From a bacterium (GTDB lineage Bacteria > Desulfobacterota > Binatia > DP-6), in the NCBI GenBank assembly GCA_026129405.1, contig JAHCID010000010.1, positions 1 through 64,000 on the forward strand: 64,000 bases of DNA, read 5' to 3'. The position numbers were made by a program, and so were the translations under genes. Under the pieces are notes generated by a model. The model worked only from the letters and a program-made list of their open reading frames with translations, was not told where the DNA came from and ran no database searches. Shown here piece after piece: positions 52,445 to 64,000 of the stretch. Positions within the stretch are counted from its first letter, which is position 1, and each line of letters starts with the position of its first letter.

Positions 52445-53626
52445 CTACTCCAGCACCGGCACCGACGGGTCCCGCAGCGGCAGCAGCGGGCGCCCCTCGA
52501 GCTGGCGCACGAAGAACCATATCCACAGGCCGCCGACGCCGAGGAGCGAGGCGACGTCGATCATGCGGATCGAGAAGCCCTCGGGACGGAAGACCGGCTG
52601 CACGAGGAAGAACACGTCGCACATGCGCACGACGATGAGCGCCACCGCGACCGCCGCGAGCTTCGCGGCGCTGCGCTTCAACGACCGCGACAGCAGCAGC
52701 GCGAAGGGCAGGGCGAAGTGGAAGATCACGATGAAGATCGCGAAGTACTGCCAGCCGTTCGACGTTCGCTTCAGGTACCAGGGAATCTCCTCGGGGAGGT
52801 TGCCCGACCAGATGATGAGGAACTGCGAGAAGCTGAAGTAGGCCCACAGCATCACGAAGGCGAGCATCAGCTTGCCGAGGTCGGCGACCTGATCGACCTT
52901 GATGATGCCGCGCACCGGCGGATTGTTCGCGAGCAGCGCCGCCATCGGGATCATGAGCGCGAAGGCCGAGAGCCCGCAGCCGCCGATGAAGAGGATGCCG
53001 TAGATGGTCGAGAACCAGTGCGGCTCGAGCGACATCAGCCAGTCGATGCCGGCGAAGCTCATGGTCAGCACCATGAGGACGAGGCCGCCGCGCGACAGCA
53101 GCTCCAGGCGCGCGCCCGGCTTCGGATCCGTGGTGGTGTCCTGGAGCAGCGACCAGCGGGTGAGGGCCCGCACCATCAGTATCCAGGCGAGGAAGTAGAC
53201 GACCGCGCGTCCGAGGAAGAAGGGGACGTTCAGGTAGAGCGCCTTGTGCTGGAGCACCGGGTCGTGCGCGACGTGCTCCGGCTGCGCCCACTCGTAGATC
53301 CGGGGCAGGCCGAGCGCGATCGGGACGAAGAGGAGCGCCATCAGCGGCAGGGTGCGGGCGCCGGACTCGAGGAGTCGCCGGATCGCCATGCCCCACGCGC
53401 CGCCCGTCACGTGATGGATCATGAGCACGCCGAGGCAGCCGAGGGCGAGGCCCGTCCAGAAGACGTAGGCGACGAGGTAGGAGCGCAGGAGGGGCGTCGG
53501 GTCGTTCGCGGCGATGCCGAGCGCGGCGCAGACCACGATCGCGATGCCGCCGACGCCAAGGGCGCCCCGCTGCAGACGGTACAGGGGATGGTCGGCCGGA
53601 AGGGTGAGCTGGGGCACCGGGCGCAT
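52445..53626 (-). CDS. actF: Alternative complex III subunit ActF (NrfD/PsrC-like membrane protein)
   Basis: A 393-residue membrane protein with about ten helices. Landmarks include HHVTGGAWGMAIRRLLESG, MSFAGIDWLMSLEPHWFST and FSQFLIIWSGNLPEEIPWYL, which are characteristic of ActF. It is paralogous to ActC and helps form the quinol-reactive membrane arm. The ATG overlaps the actE stop (TGATG). Confidence 0.93.
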   Translation of the reverse strand: MRPVPQLTLPADHPLYRLQRGALGVGGIAIVVCAALGIAANDPTPLLRSYLVAYVFWTGLALGCLGVLMIHHVTGGAWGMAIRRLLESGARTLPLMALLFVPIALGLPRIYEWAQPEHVAHDPVLQHKALYLNVPFFLGRAVVYFLAWILMVRALTRWSLLQDTTTDPKPGARLELLSRGGLVLMVLTMSFAGIDWLMSLEPHWFSTIYGILFIGGCGLSAFALMIPMAALLANNPPVRGIIKVDQVADLGKLMLAFVMLWAYFSFSQFLIIWSGNLPEEIPWYLKRTSNGWQYFAIFIVIFHFALPFALLLSRSLKRSAAKLAAVAVALIVVRMCDVFFLVQPVFRPEGFSIRMIDVASLLGVGGLWIWFFVRQLEGRPLLPLRDPSVPVLE

Positions 53627-54207
53627 CAGTGGGCCTCCGCGTCCAGCTTGGTCCGCTCGGCGGCGGGGACGTCGGCCAGGGTCGCCGTCTGGCTCAGCTG
53701 AAGCGCTCGGATGTACGTCGTGATCGCCCAGCGGTCGGCGATGGGGATCTGCTGGGCGTAGTTCGGCATGATGCCGAAGCCGTTGGTGATGACGTCGAAG
53801 TAGTAGCCGTCGGGCTCGTTGCGCAGCCGCTCGACGTGGAACGACGGCGGACGCTTGTAGCCGCGCAGCACGATCATGCCGCCGCCGGCGCCGGTGCGGT
53901 CGTGGCAGGGCGAGCAGTAGATGTCGTAGCGCTGGTGGCCGCGGGCGACGAGGTCGGTGGTGACGGGCACCGGCGCCTCGCGCACGAAGTCGCCGCCGGC
54001 GTCCTTGCCGGAACTCCACGGCGTCGGCGTGATGATGCTGTTGCGCGCCACCGTCCCGTCGATGAGCGGCCGCGACGAATCGCCGTTCGCGAACAGGCCG
54101 CTCGGCTGGAGCGGCAGGTACTTCGGCTGATTCTGCATGTCCGAGCGGCAGGCCACGCCGAAGGGCAGGCACAGCGCCAGGAGGGCGAGCAGGGGACGGC
54201 GGGCCAT
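53626..54207 (-). CDS. actE: Alternative complex III subunit ActE (monoheme cytochrome c)
   Basis: A 193-residue protein with an N-terminal signal that has a possible lipoprotein cysteine (LPFGVACRSDM). A single class I cytochrome c domain carries YCSPCHDRTG and a methionine ligand in NGFGIMPNYAQQI. The partner cytochrome c of the fused oxidase subunit II is encoded three genes downstream. In ACIII the mono-heme subunits pass electrons to the oxidase. Confidence 0.93.
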   Translation of the reverse strand: MARRPLLALLALCLPFGVACRSDMQNQPKYLPLQPSGLFANGDSSRPLIDGTVARNSIITPTPWSSGKDAGGDFVREAPVPVTTDLVARGHQRYDIYCSPCHDRTGAGGGMIVLRGYKRPPSFHVERLRNEPDGYYFDVITNGFGIMPNYAQQIPIADRWAITTYIRALQLSQTATLADVPAAERTKLDAEAH

Positions 54208-54739
54208 CAGTGTTCCACCTCGGAGACCTTGGTGGGCGTCTGGCGCTCGAGGAACCGGCGCGTCGCCTCACGATCGAACAGCGGATCGTCGGACTCGATG
54301 CAGAGGAAGAAGCGGTCCTGCGTGGCGCGCTCGAAGCCCGGCACGTTGAAGACGGGGTGATAGTGCAGGGGCAGCCCGTTGAGCACGATCATGCCGACCA
54401 CGGCCGCGAGCGCGGCCCCGAGGATCGTGCACTCGAAGGTGATCGGGATGAAGCTCGGCCAGCTGTTGAACGGGCGGCCGCCGACGACGATCGGGTAGTC
54501 GATGACCGAGGTCCAGTAGCAGAGCGCGAAGCCGCCGACGCCGCCGATGATGCCGCCCAGGAGCACGAGGAGCGGGAGCCGGCTGTGATGCCCTTCGAAC
54601 ATCTCGCCCAGCTCCTCGACGGGGAAGGGCGTGTAGGCGTCGACGCGGCGGTAGCCCGCCTGCCAGGTGTGGTGGGCGGCCCGCATCAACCCCGAGAGGT
54701 CGGCGAACTCCGCCATGATCCCGAAGATCGGCGCGCGCG

Positions 54740-54743
<4 letters not shown>
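54207..54743 (-). CDS. actD: Alternative complex III subunit ActD (DUF3341)
   Basis: A 178-residue protein with a cytoplasmic N-terminal domain (ETHTW-like RRVDAYTPFPVEELGEMF) and two helices at about 57-75 and 100-120 (LLVLLGGIIGGVGGFALCY). RPFNSWPSFIPITFECTIL is the conserved DUF3341 stretch. The subunit has no redox centre and braces ActC and ActF. Its start overlaps the actC stop. Confidence 0.92.
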
Positions 54744-59169
<4,426 letters not shown>

Positions 59170-59186
59170 GTCGTCTCCTCGCGGGG

Positions 59187-59840
59187 CTAGCGGTGGCAGG
59201 TGTCGCAGTCGGTGCGCGGGTGGACGTCGTAGGCCTTCACCAGCTCGCGACCGAGGGTCAGCTGATCACCGTCCGGACGCCACGCCATGTTGAAGACCTG
59301 GTCGCGCGGCCGGATGTACTGTTCCGGGTTGCGGTGGCAGTCGAGACACCACTCCATCTGCAACGAGCTCTGCTGGTAGACCTGATTCATCTCGTCGATG
59401 CGCCCGTGACACGTCGCGCACCCGATGCCCTTGTGCACGTGGACGCTGTGGTTGAAGTAGGCGAAGTCCGGCAGGTCGTGGATGCGGATCCACTTGAGCG
59501 GCTTGTCGTCGCGATAGCTCGCGCGCACCGGCTCGAGGATGGGCGCCTCGGTCCAGATCTGGCTGTGGCAGTTGATGCAGGTCTTCGTCGGCGGGATGCC
59601 GGCGAAGGCCGCCTGCTCGACCTGGGTGTGGCAGTAGCGGCAGTCGATCCCGAGCTCGCCGGCGTGGTGCTTGTGGCTGAACTGGATCGGCTGCTCGATC
59701 GCCTCGAACTGCCCCGTCACGTAGCTCGATCGGGCGATCACCGTCATCAAGAGGACGAGGGCTCCGCCTGCGAGGGCGCCGCCCCCGACGATGATGACCC
59801 GTGCCAGTACGTTCGAACGCCGCTTGAATATCTGGGCCAT
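59187..59840 (-). CDS. actA: Alternative complex III subunit ActA (pentaheme cytochrome c)
   Basis: A 217-residue protein with one N-terminal membrane segment (VIIVGGGALAGGALVLLMTV). Five CxxCH heme-binding motifs follow: CRYCH, CINCH, CATCH, CLDCH and CDTCH, the normal count for ActA. It is the first gene of the respiratory operon. A hairpin with CAAGGTGA/TCACCTTG arms lies 20 bp upstream of its ATG. It transfers electrons from ActB to the periplasmic acceptor. Confidence 0.95.
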   Translation of the reverse strand: MAQIFKRRSNVLARVIIVGGGALAGGALVLLMTVIARSSYVTGQFEAIEQPIQFSHKHHAGELGIDCRYCHTQVEQAAFAGIPPTKTCINCHSQIWTEAPILEPVRASYRDDKPLKWIRIHDLPDFAYFNHSVHVHKGIGCATCHGRIDEMNQVYQQSSLQMEWCLDCHRNPEQYIRPRDQVFNMAWRPDGDQLTLGRELVKAYDVHPRTDCDTCHR

Positions 59841-59860
59841 GCGTTAGCGCGCGCAGTCTA

Positions 59861-59997
59861 CAAGGTGACGATCCGCATTCAACGAATCGGGCCCTGAGAT
59901 CACCTTGCCGGACGAATAAGCGTGGCTCATACCGACCTCGTTTCGAGGGAGTTTTGCACGACGGCGGCGCGCAAGGTGTTCCATTCCCCACACCTTG
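59861..59997 (-). promoter_or_regulatory. Two CAAGGTG inverted-repeat pairs upstream of actA
   Basis: CAAGGTGA (59861-59868) and TCACCTTG (59900-59907) form a perfect 8-bp dyad just upstream of actA. CAAGGTGT (59972-59979) and ACACCTTG (59990-59997) form a second one about 100 bp away, inside the 3' end of the preceding gene. The proximal dyad also makes a hairpin in the actA leader. Four copies of the same heptamer in 137 bp suggest an operator or regulated leader, but the distal pair lies in a conserved zinc-ribbon coding stretch and could be chance. Confidence 0.35.
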
Positions 59998-61246
59998 TGC
60001 AAGTCCCTGCCCACTGCGTCGTGGAATGTCCGCACCGCGCGCACGTGAGCGGTGCGAAGAACCCGAGGTCGGGGCCGAGAGCGCGGGCCCACGCGGTCGT
60101 CGCCGCGGCCGTGTCGCCGCGCCGTCGAGCCAGCTCGCCGGCCAGGATCGCCGCCGCCGGCGTGTCCTGCGCGCCCGGCGGAAGCGTCTCGAGCGCGCGT
60201 GCCGCCTCGTCGAGCGCGTCGCGACGCAGGAGCCAGCGGACGTGGAAGAGGGCCGTCGTCGCGTCGTCGGGATGGTGGCGTCGCAGTGCGCGATACACGC
60301 TGCCCATGCGATCGGGCACGCCCAGGGCGTCGTCGTGACGCTCGAGCCGCTCGAGGAGCACCGCCTGCGGATACCGGCGCAGGCCACGCAGCCACGTGCG
60401 GCGCGCGACGGCGGGGCGTCCCGCCGCGAGCCAGCGGTCGCCGGCCGCTACCCAGGCGGGGGTGAAGTCGGGGGTTTCGCCCGCGATCGCCGCGAGACGC
60501 TTCGCCGCGCTGCGCTCGTCGGACTCGGCGCACGCCGCTTCGTAGCGAAGCCCGCGCATGACGCGCTCCTCGGCCGCGAGCGCTGCGGGCGCACGCAGGC
60601 CGAGCAGCAGCTCCTGCTGCGCGACGACCGCGCCGGTGAAGTCGCCGCTCGCGACGCGCAGCTCGCGCAGCCGGCGCAGCAGGCGTGGGCTGCCCGGGCG
60701 CAGGCGACGGGCTCGCTCGAGCGCCTCCGCGGCCCCGCGCAGGTCGCCGCTCTCCTGCGCCGCGGTGGCGAGCAGATCGAGCAGGTGGGCGTCGGGCTCG
60801 TGGCGCGCCTGCGCGTCCTCGAGCACGCGCCGCGCCGCCGCCGGATCGCTCTCGTGGAGGTGCGCCTCGGCGAGAAGGCCGACCCGAGTCCGGTCGGCCG
60901 CCAGCTCGTCCGGCCGTCGCAGCAGCTCCGAGCGTGCCTGCGCGTACTCGCCCGTCCACACGAGCTCCTGGGCGCGCGCCGTCGCGGCTTCGCGGCGTGC
61001 CGCGCGGCGCGCCTGTCGTCGCGCCCGCACAGCTCGCCAGCGGCGGGCGAGGGCGCCGGCGAGCGCGACGAGGCCGACGACGAGCGCCCCCACCGCGAAC
61101 GCCGCGAGCACCACCGCACCGAGCGGCAGGGTGAGGGTGCGCTCCGGTCCCCACGTGAGGACCACCGGGGTCGCGTTGAGGAGGTAGAGCCAGCCCGCGG
61201 CGACCGCGAGCCCGGCGGCGAGGGTGGCGACCAGCCAGTACGCCAT
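59927..61246 (-). CDS. LapA-LapB fusion protein (membrane anchor, TPR, rubredoxin-like zinc ribbon)
   Basis: A 439-residue protein from the ATG at 61246. Residues 1-80 form two helices with the DUF1049/LapA pattern (YLLNATPVVLTWGPERTLTL, abbreviated to its first 20, then LGAVVLAAFAVGALVVG). About seven TPR units follow (AQARSELLRRPDEL; DLRGAAEALERARRLRPG). The C-terminus is a zinc ribbon, CARCGHSTTQWAGTCTRCGE, like the rubredoxin-type domain of LapB/YciM. In E. coli LapA and LapB are separate and control LpxC turnover and LPS assembly. A similar role here is inferred. Confidence 0.75.
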   Translation of the reverse strand: MAYWLVATLAAGLAVAAGWLYLLNATPVVLTWGPERTLTLPLGAVVLAAFAVGALVVGLVALAGALARRWRAVRARRQARRAARREAATARAQELVWTGEYAQARSELLRRPDELAADRTRVGLLAEAHLHESDPAAARRVLEDAQARHEPDAHLLDLLATAAQESGDLRGAAEALERARRLRPGSPRLLRRLRELRVASGDFTGAVVAQQELLLGLRAPAALAAEERVMRGLRYEAACAESDERSAAKRLAAIAGETPDFTPAWVAAGDRWLAAGRPAVARRTWLRGLRRYPQAVLLERLERHDDALGVPDRMGSVYRALRRHHPDDATTALFHVRWLLRRDALDEAARALETLPPGAQDTPAAAILAGELARRRGDTAAATTAWARALGPDLGFFAPLTCARCGHSTTQWAGTCTRCGEWNTLRAAVVQNSLETRSV

Positions 61247-61257
61247 CGCAGCCGGTC

Positions 61258-61656
61258 TCAGGCGTGCTCGGTACCGGTCTTCTGACTGCGGGCCTGGGTC
61301 AGGTACGGCTCGGGCAGCTCGACACGCGGTGCGCGCGCCCAGAGGCGATCGAGGTCGTAGAACTCGCGCACGGGCACCTGGAACACGTGCACGACGACGT
61401 CGCCGAAGTCGATCAGCACCCACTGGCCGTGCGCGTAGCCCTCGACCGAGAGCGGTCGCACGCCCTGAGCGGTGAGCTCGGCCTGGATGCCGTCGGCGAT
61501 CGCCTGGACCTGCGTGTCGGAGCGACCGCTGCAGAGGACGAAGTAGTCGCCGATCGAGGTGAGCTCGGCGGTGTCGAGCACGACCAGGTCGAGGGCTTTC
61601 TTGTCGAGCGCGGCGCGCGCGCAGGCCAGCGTGCGATCCCAGGTTGAAAGCGTCAT
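61258..61656 (-). CDS. rsfS: Ribosomal silencing factor RsfS
   Basis: A 132-residue protein of normal length. Family motifs ALDLVVLDTAELTSIGDYFV, CSGRSDTQVQAIAD, WVLIDFGDVVVHVFQ and REFYDLDRLWARAP are all present. RsfS binds ribosomal protein L14 and blocks subunit joining when nutrients are low. The ATG overlaps the nadD stop, the gene order (nadD-rsfS) seen in many bacteria. Confidence 0.95.
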   Translation of the reverse strand: MTLSTWDRTLACARAALDKKALDLVVLDTAELTSIGDYFVLCSGRSDTQVQAIADGIQAELTAQGVRPLSVEGYAHGQWVLIDFGDVVVHVFQVPVREFYDLDRLWARAPRVELPEPYLTQARSQKTGTEHA

Positions 61657-62327
61657 GCGGGGCCGGGGCCCTCCCGGCGGCGGTACAGCCCGTGCTGCGC
61701 CACGTACGCGGCGACGGTGTCGGGGACGAGGTAGCGGATGGAGCGCCCGGCGGCGACGCGGGCGCGAAGGTCGGTGGCGGAGACGTCGAGCGCGGCGATC
61801 CGGAGCAACGTCACCCCGCGACCCGACTCGTGGCGTATCGCCTCACTGGCGCGATCATAACCAAGGGTATGGCGCAGGGCAACGGGGAAATCCTCGATGG
61901 AGAGGCCCATGGGCCACGGCGGACGCGTCACCACGACGGTGTCGGCCAGCGCGAGGATCGCGCCCGGCTCGCGCCACGTGTCGAGCTCCGCGAACGCGTC
62001 GCGTCCGAGCACGAACACCGCGCGGGTCTCGGGTCCCACCTCCGTTCGCAGCGCCCGCAGCGTGTCGACGGTGTACGAGGGCCCGTTCCGGCGCAGCTCG
62101 ACGTCCCAGGGGACGAGCCCCGACACGTCCGCCGTCGCCAGCTCGACCATGCGCAGCCGATGCGCCGCGGAGGAGACGCCCGCGGCGGCCTTGTGCGGGG
62201 GAAGGGCCGAGGGCACCAGGCGCACCTCGTCGAGTCCGCACGCCTCCCGGACCTCGAGCGCGACGCGCAGGTGCGCGACGTGGATCGGGTCGAAGGTGCC
62301 GCCGAGGACGCCGATGCCGCCGCGCAC
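61653..62327 (-). CDS. nadD: Nicotinate-nucleotide adenylyltransferase
   Basis: A 224-residue cytoplasmic enzyme that makes deamido-NAD from nicotinate mononucleotide and ATP. The nucleotidyltransferase motif is GVLGGTFDPIHVAHLRVA. The second motif, ISxTxxR, is replaced by a close variant VSATDLRARVAAG, and SYTVDTLRALR and GRDAFAELDTWRE are also typical. A GTG at 62327 is the start, 11 bp after proA. Confidence 0.95.
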   Translation of the reverse strand: MRGGIGVLGGTFDPIHVAHLRVALEVREACGLDEVRLVPSALPPHKAAAGVSSAAHRLRMVELATADVSGLVPWDVELRRNGPSYTVDTLRALRTEVGPETRAVFVLGRDAFAELDTWREPGAILALADTVVVTRPPWPMGLSIEDFPVALRHTLGYDRASEAIRHESGRGVTLLRIAALDVSATDLRARVAAGRSIRYLVPDTVAAYVAQHGLYRRREGPGPA

Positions 62328-62338
62328 CGGCCGTCTCG

Positions 62339-63610
62339 CTACGCCCGCACCTGGCCCGACCCGCGTACGCAGTACTTGTAGGTCGTGAGCTCACGCAGGC
62401 CCATCGGTCCGCGGGCGTGCAGCCGGTTGGTGCTGATGCCCACCTCGGCGCCGAAGCCGAACTCGTAGCCGTCGGTGAAGCGGGTCGACGCGTTCACGTA
62501 GACCGCGGCCGCGTCGACGGTGTGGAGGAAGCGCTCCGCGGCGCGGTAGTCGTCGGTGACGATGGCCTCGGCGAGCTGCGTGCCGTGCGCGGCGATGAAG
62601 TCGAGCGCGACGTCGAGCGACGGCACGACCTTCACGCTGAGCACCAGGTCGAGGTACTCGGTGTCCCAGTCGGCGTCGGTCGCCGGCACGACGTCGGCCA
62701 CGATCGCGCGTACCGCCGCGTCGCCGCGCACCTCGCAGCCGTGCTCGCGCAGCTGCGCGACCATGCGGGGCAGGAAGCGCGGGGCGACGGCTTCGTGCAC
62801 GACGAGGTTCTCGAGCGCGTTGCAGACGCTCGGGCGCTGCACCTTGCCGTTGAGACAGATGCGCTCCGCCATCGCGAGGTCGGCGGCGGCGTCGACGTAG
62901 AGATGGCAGATGCCCTCGAAGTGCTTCACGACCGGGATGCGACTCTCGGCCATGATCGTGCGCTTCAGCGCCTCGCCGCCGCGCGCGATCACGACGTCGA
63001 TGCGGTCGTCGCGGCGCAGGAGCCCGCGCACGACGTCGCGCCCGCCCGACACGAGCTGCACCGCGGCCTCGGGCAGCCCCGCGCCGGCCACCGCCGTGCG
63101 CAGCACGTCGGCGATGGCGCCGCTCGTCGCCTGCGACTCCGAGCCGCCCTTCAGCAGCACCGCGTTGGCGGTCTTGAGGCAGAGCGCCGCCGAGTCGGCG
63201 GTGACGTTGGGGCGCGACTCGTAGATGGTCAGCACGACGCCGATGGGGACGCGCACCTGGTCGATCTCGAGCCCGTTCGGGCGGCGCCAGGCGGCGATGG
63301 TCTCGCCGACGGGATCGGGCAGGGCGGCGATCTCCTCGAGGCCGCGCGCCATCGCCTCGATGCGCGCCGGGTTCAGCGTGAGCCGATCGAGGAAGGCGGC
63401 CGACTCGCCGGCAGCGCGGCCGCGCTCGAGGTCCTCGGCGTTGGCGGCGAGCAGGCGCGTCTCGGCCGCGCGCAGGCCGGCGGCGCCGTCGCGCAGCGCG
63501 CGGTCCTTGTCGGCGCTCGACGCGCCGGCGAGGACGCGGATGGCGTCGCGGGCCGCGGCCGAGAGCGCGTCGGCGGCGCGCTCGGCGTCGGCGGGCAGGG
63601 GCGGGAGCAT
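62339..63610 (-). CDS. proA: Gamma-glutamyl phosphate reductase
   Basis: A 423-residue NADPH-dependent enzyme of proline synthesis. The catalytic cysteine lies in GKVQRPSVCNALENLVVH. IGVVLTIYESRPNVTADSA and the C-terminal TDGYEFGFGAEVGISTNRL with HARGPMGLRELTTYKY are diagnostic. The ATG at 63610 gives the family length. It heads the proA-nadD-rsfS group. The upstream partner proB is not in the window, because the next gene is divergent. Confidence 0.96.
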   Translation of the reverse strand: MLPPLPADAERAADALSAAARDAIRVLAGASSADKDRALRDGAAGLRAAETRLLAANAEDLERGRAAGESAAFLDRLTLNPARIEAMARGLEEIAALPDPVGETIAAWRRPNGLEIDQVRVPIGVVLTIYESRPNVTADSAALCLKTANAVLLKGGSESQATSGAIADVLRTAVAGAGLPEAAVQLVSGGRDVVRGLLRRDDRIDVVIARGGEALKRTIMAESRIPVVKHFEGICHLYVDAAADLAMAERICLNGKVQRPSVCNALENLVVHEAVAPRFLPRMVAQLREHGCEVRGDAAVRAIVADVVPATDADWDTEYLDLVLSVKVVPSLDVALDFIAAHGTQLAEAIVTDDYRAAERFLHTVDAAAVYVNASTRFTDGYEFGFGAEVGISTNRLHARGPMGLRELTTYKYCVRGSGQVRA

Positions 63611-63689
63611 GCGCGCGACCCTACCGCAGGGCTGCCGCCCGTGCCACCGCAGTTGCCTCGTCGCGCACGCCCGGTCTACGTCCGACGGC

Positions 63690-64000
63690 ATGGAATTCGG
63701 CCTCCAGGTGAACGCGCTCGAGCTGCCGCGCCTGCGCGACGTGGCGCAGCAGGCGGAGGGCCTCGGCTTCGGCTTCCTCGCGCTCCCCGACCACTATCTC
63801 TACGAGGGTCCGGAGCATCAGCACGACCCGAGCGCGCTCGTGTGGGACCCGATGCTCGCCGCCGCCGTCCTGGCAAGCGCCACGACGCGGGCTCGCATCG
63901 GTCACCTGGTGTTGTGCAACCTCTTCCGCCATCCGGTGGAGACGGCGCGCGCGCTCACCACGCTCGACCACCTGAGCGGCGGTCGCGTCGTCGCCGGCAT
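63690..64000 (+). CDS. Luciferase-like (LLM) flavin/F420-dependent oxidoreductase, N-terminal part
   Basis: An ATG at 63690 opens a frame that stays open to the window edge (103 codons). It begins MEFGLQVNALELPRLRDVAQ, continues AEGLGFGFLALPDHYLYEG and reaches GHLVLCNLFRHPVETARAL and TTLDHLSGGRVVAG. These are the first strands and helices of the LLM TIM barrel; the HxVxN/FRHP and LDHLSGGR segments are family signatures. Whether the cofactor is FMN or F420 cannot be told from this part. It diverges from proA with 79 bp between starts. Confidence 0.85.
   Translation, partial: MEFGLQVNALELPRLRDVAQQAEGLGFGFLALPDHYLYEGPEHQHDPSALVWDPMLAAAVLASATTRARIGHLVLCNLFRHPVETARALTTLDHLSGGRVVAG

Noticed and set aside
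59972-59997. Distal CAAGGTG dyad taken as an independent operator
   Set aside because: It falls in codons for the zinc-ribbon Cys-Gly-Glu-Trp-Asn-Thr-Leu region, so protein constraint may create it. I keep it only as a possible companion of the proximal dyad.

Overview
The window is a 64 kb piece of a very GC-rich (about 70% by eye) bacterial chromosome, almost entirely coding. Gram-negative outer-membrane functions (BamD lipoprotein, LapA/LapB-like lipopolysaccharide regulator), an alternative complex III joined to a caa3 oxidase, a type B succinate dehydrogenase and an S-box riboswitch point to an aerobic 'deltaproteobacterial-grade' organism (Binatota, Myxococcota or a relative). This placement is inference; there is no rRNA in the window. 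I see no tRNA, CRISPR array, prophage or complete insertion sequence.

Layout. 1-8.7 kb (+): end of hemD, hemB, an M48 protease with helical repeats, a NarL-type membrane histidine kinase, a free-standing NFACT-R protein, a sulfatase-fold membrane enzyme and a broken membrane/LuxR-HTH gene. 8.7-13.2 kb (-): secreted proteins of unusual architecture (a YadA-head-like repeat protein; a nitrilase-fold/BNR-propeller fusion whose nucleophile position is serine) and an orphan ParE-like toxin. 13.4-16.8 kb (+): a helical protein, hisC, a tandem carboxymuconolactone-decarboxylase-fold protein and a class III cyclase. 16.8-22.3 kb (-): a secreted beta-helix protein and an AlgJ/AlgI-type O-acetylation pair. 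22.4-26.9 kb (-): a GldA/F/G + DUF4340 ABC export system. 27.1-31.7 kb (+): polA, an ECF sigma factor, its zinc-binding anti-sigma factor and two small envelope proteins.

31.7-39.0 kb (-) is a sulfur-metabolism operon, moeB-thrC-cysO-cysM-NIL-ThiF-like-radical SAM-sat-small zinc protein. It is preceded by a promoter, a SAM-I riboswitch and a hairpin that buries the moeB start codon. The genes fit cysteine synthesis from a protein thiocarboxylate (CysO/CysM type) plus sulfate activation, with S-adenosylmethionine feedback. A 167-bp MITE-like inverted-repeat element lies exactly at the operon's 3' end.

39.1-47.4 kb: bamD (-), fabF and two ArsA/Get3-like ATPases (+), a tiny Gln/Pro/Arg-rich protein, and sdhCAB (-). 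47.5-59.8 kb (-) is one long respiratory operon, actABCDEF-unknown-sco-coxBACD, encoding a quinol:cytochrome c oxidoreductase physically partnered with an A2-type caa3 oxidase. 59.9-63.6 kb (-) holds proA-nadD-rsfS and a LapA-LapB fusion leading into it. The last 311 bp open a luciferase-like oxidoreductase.
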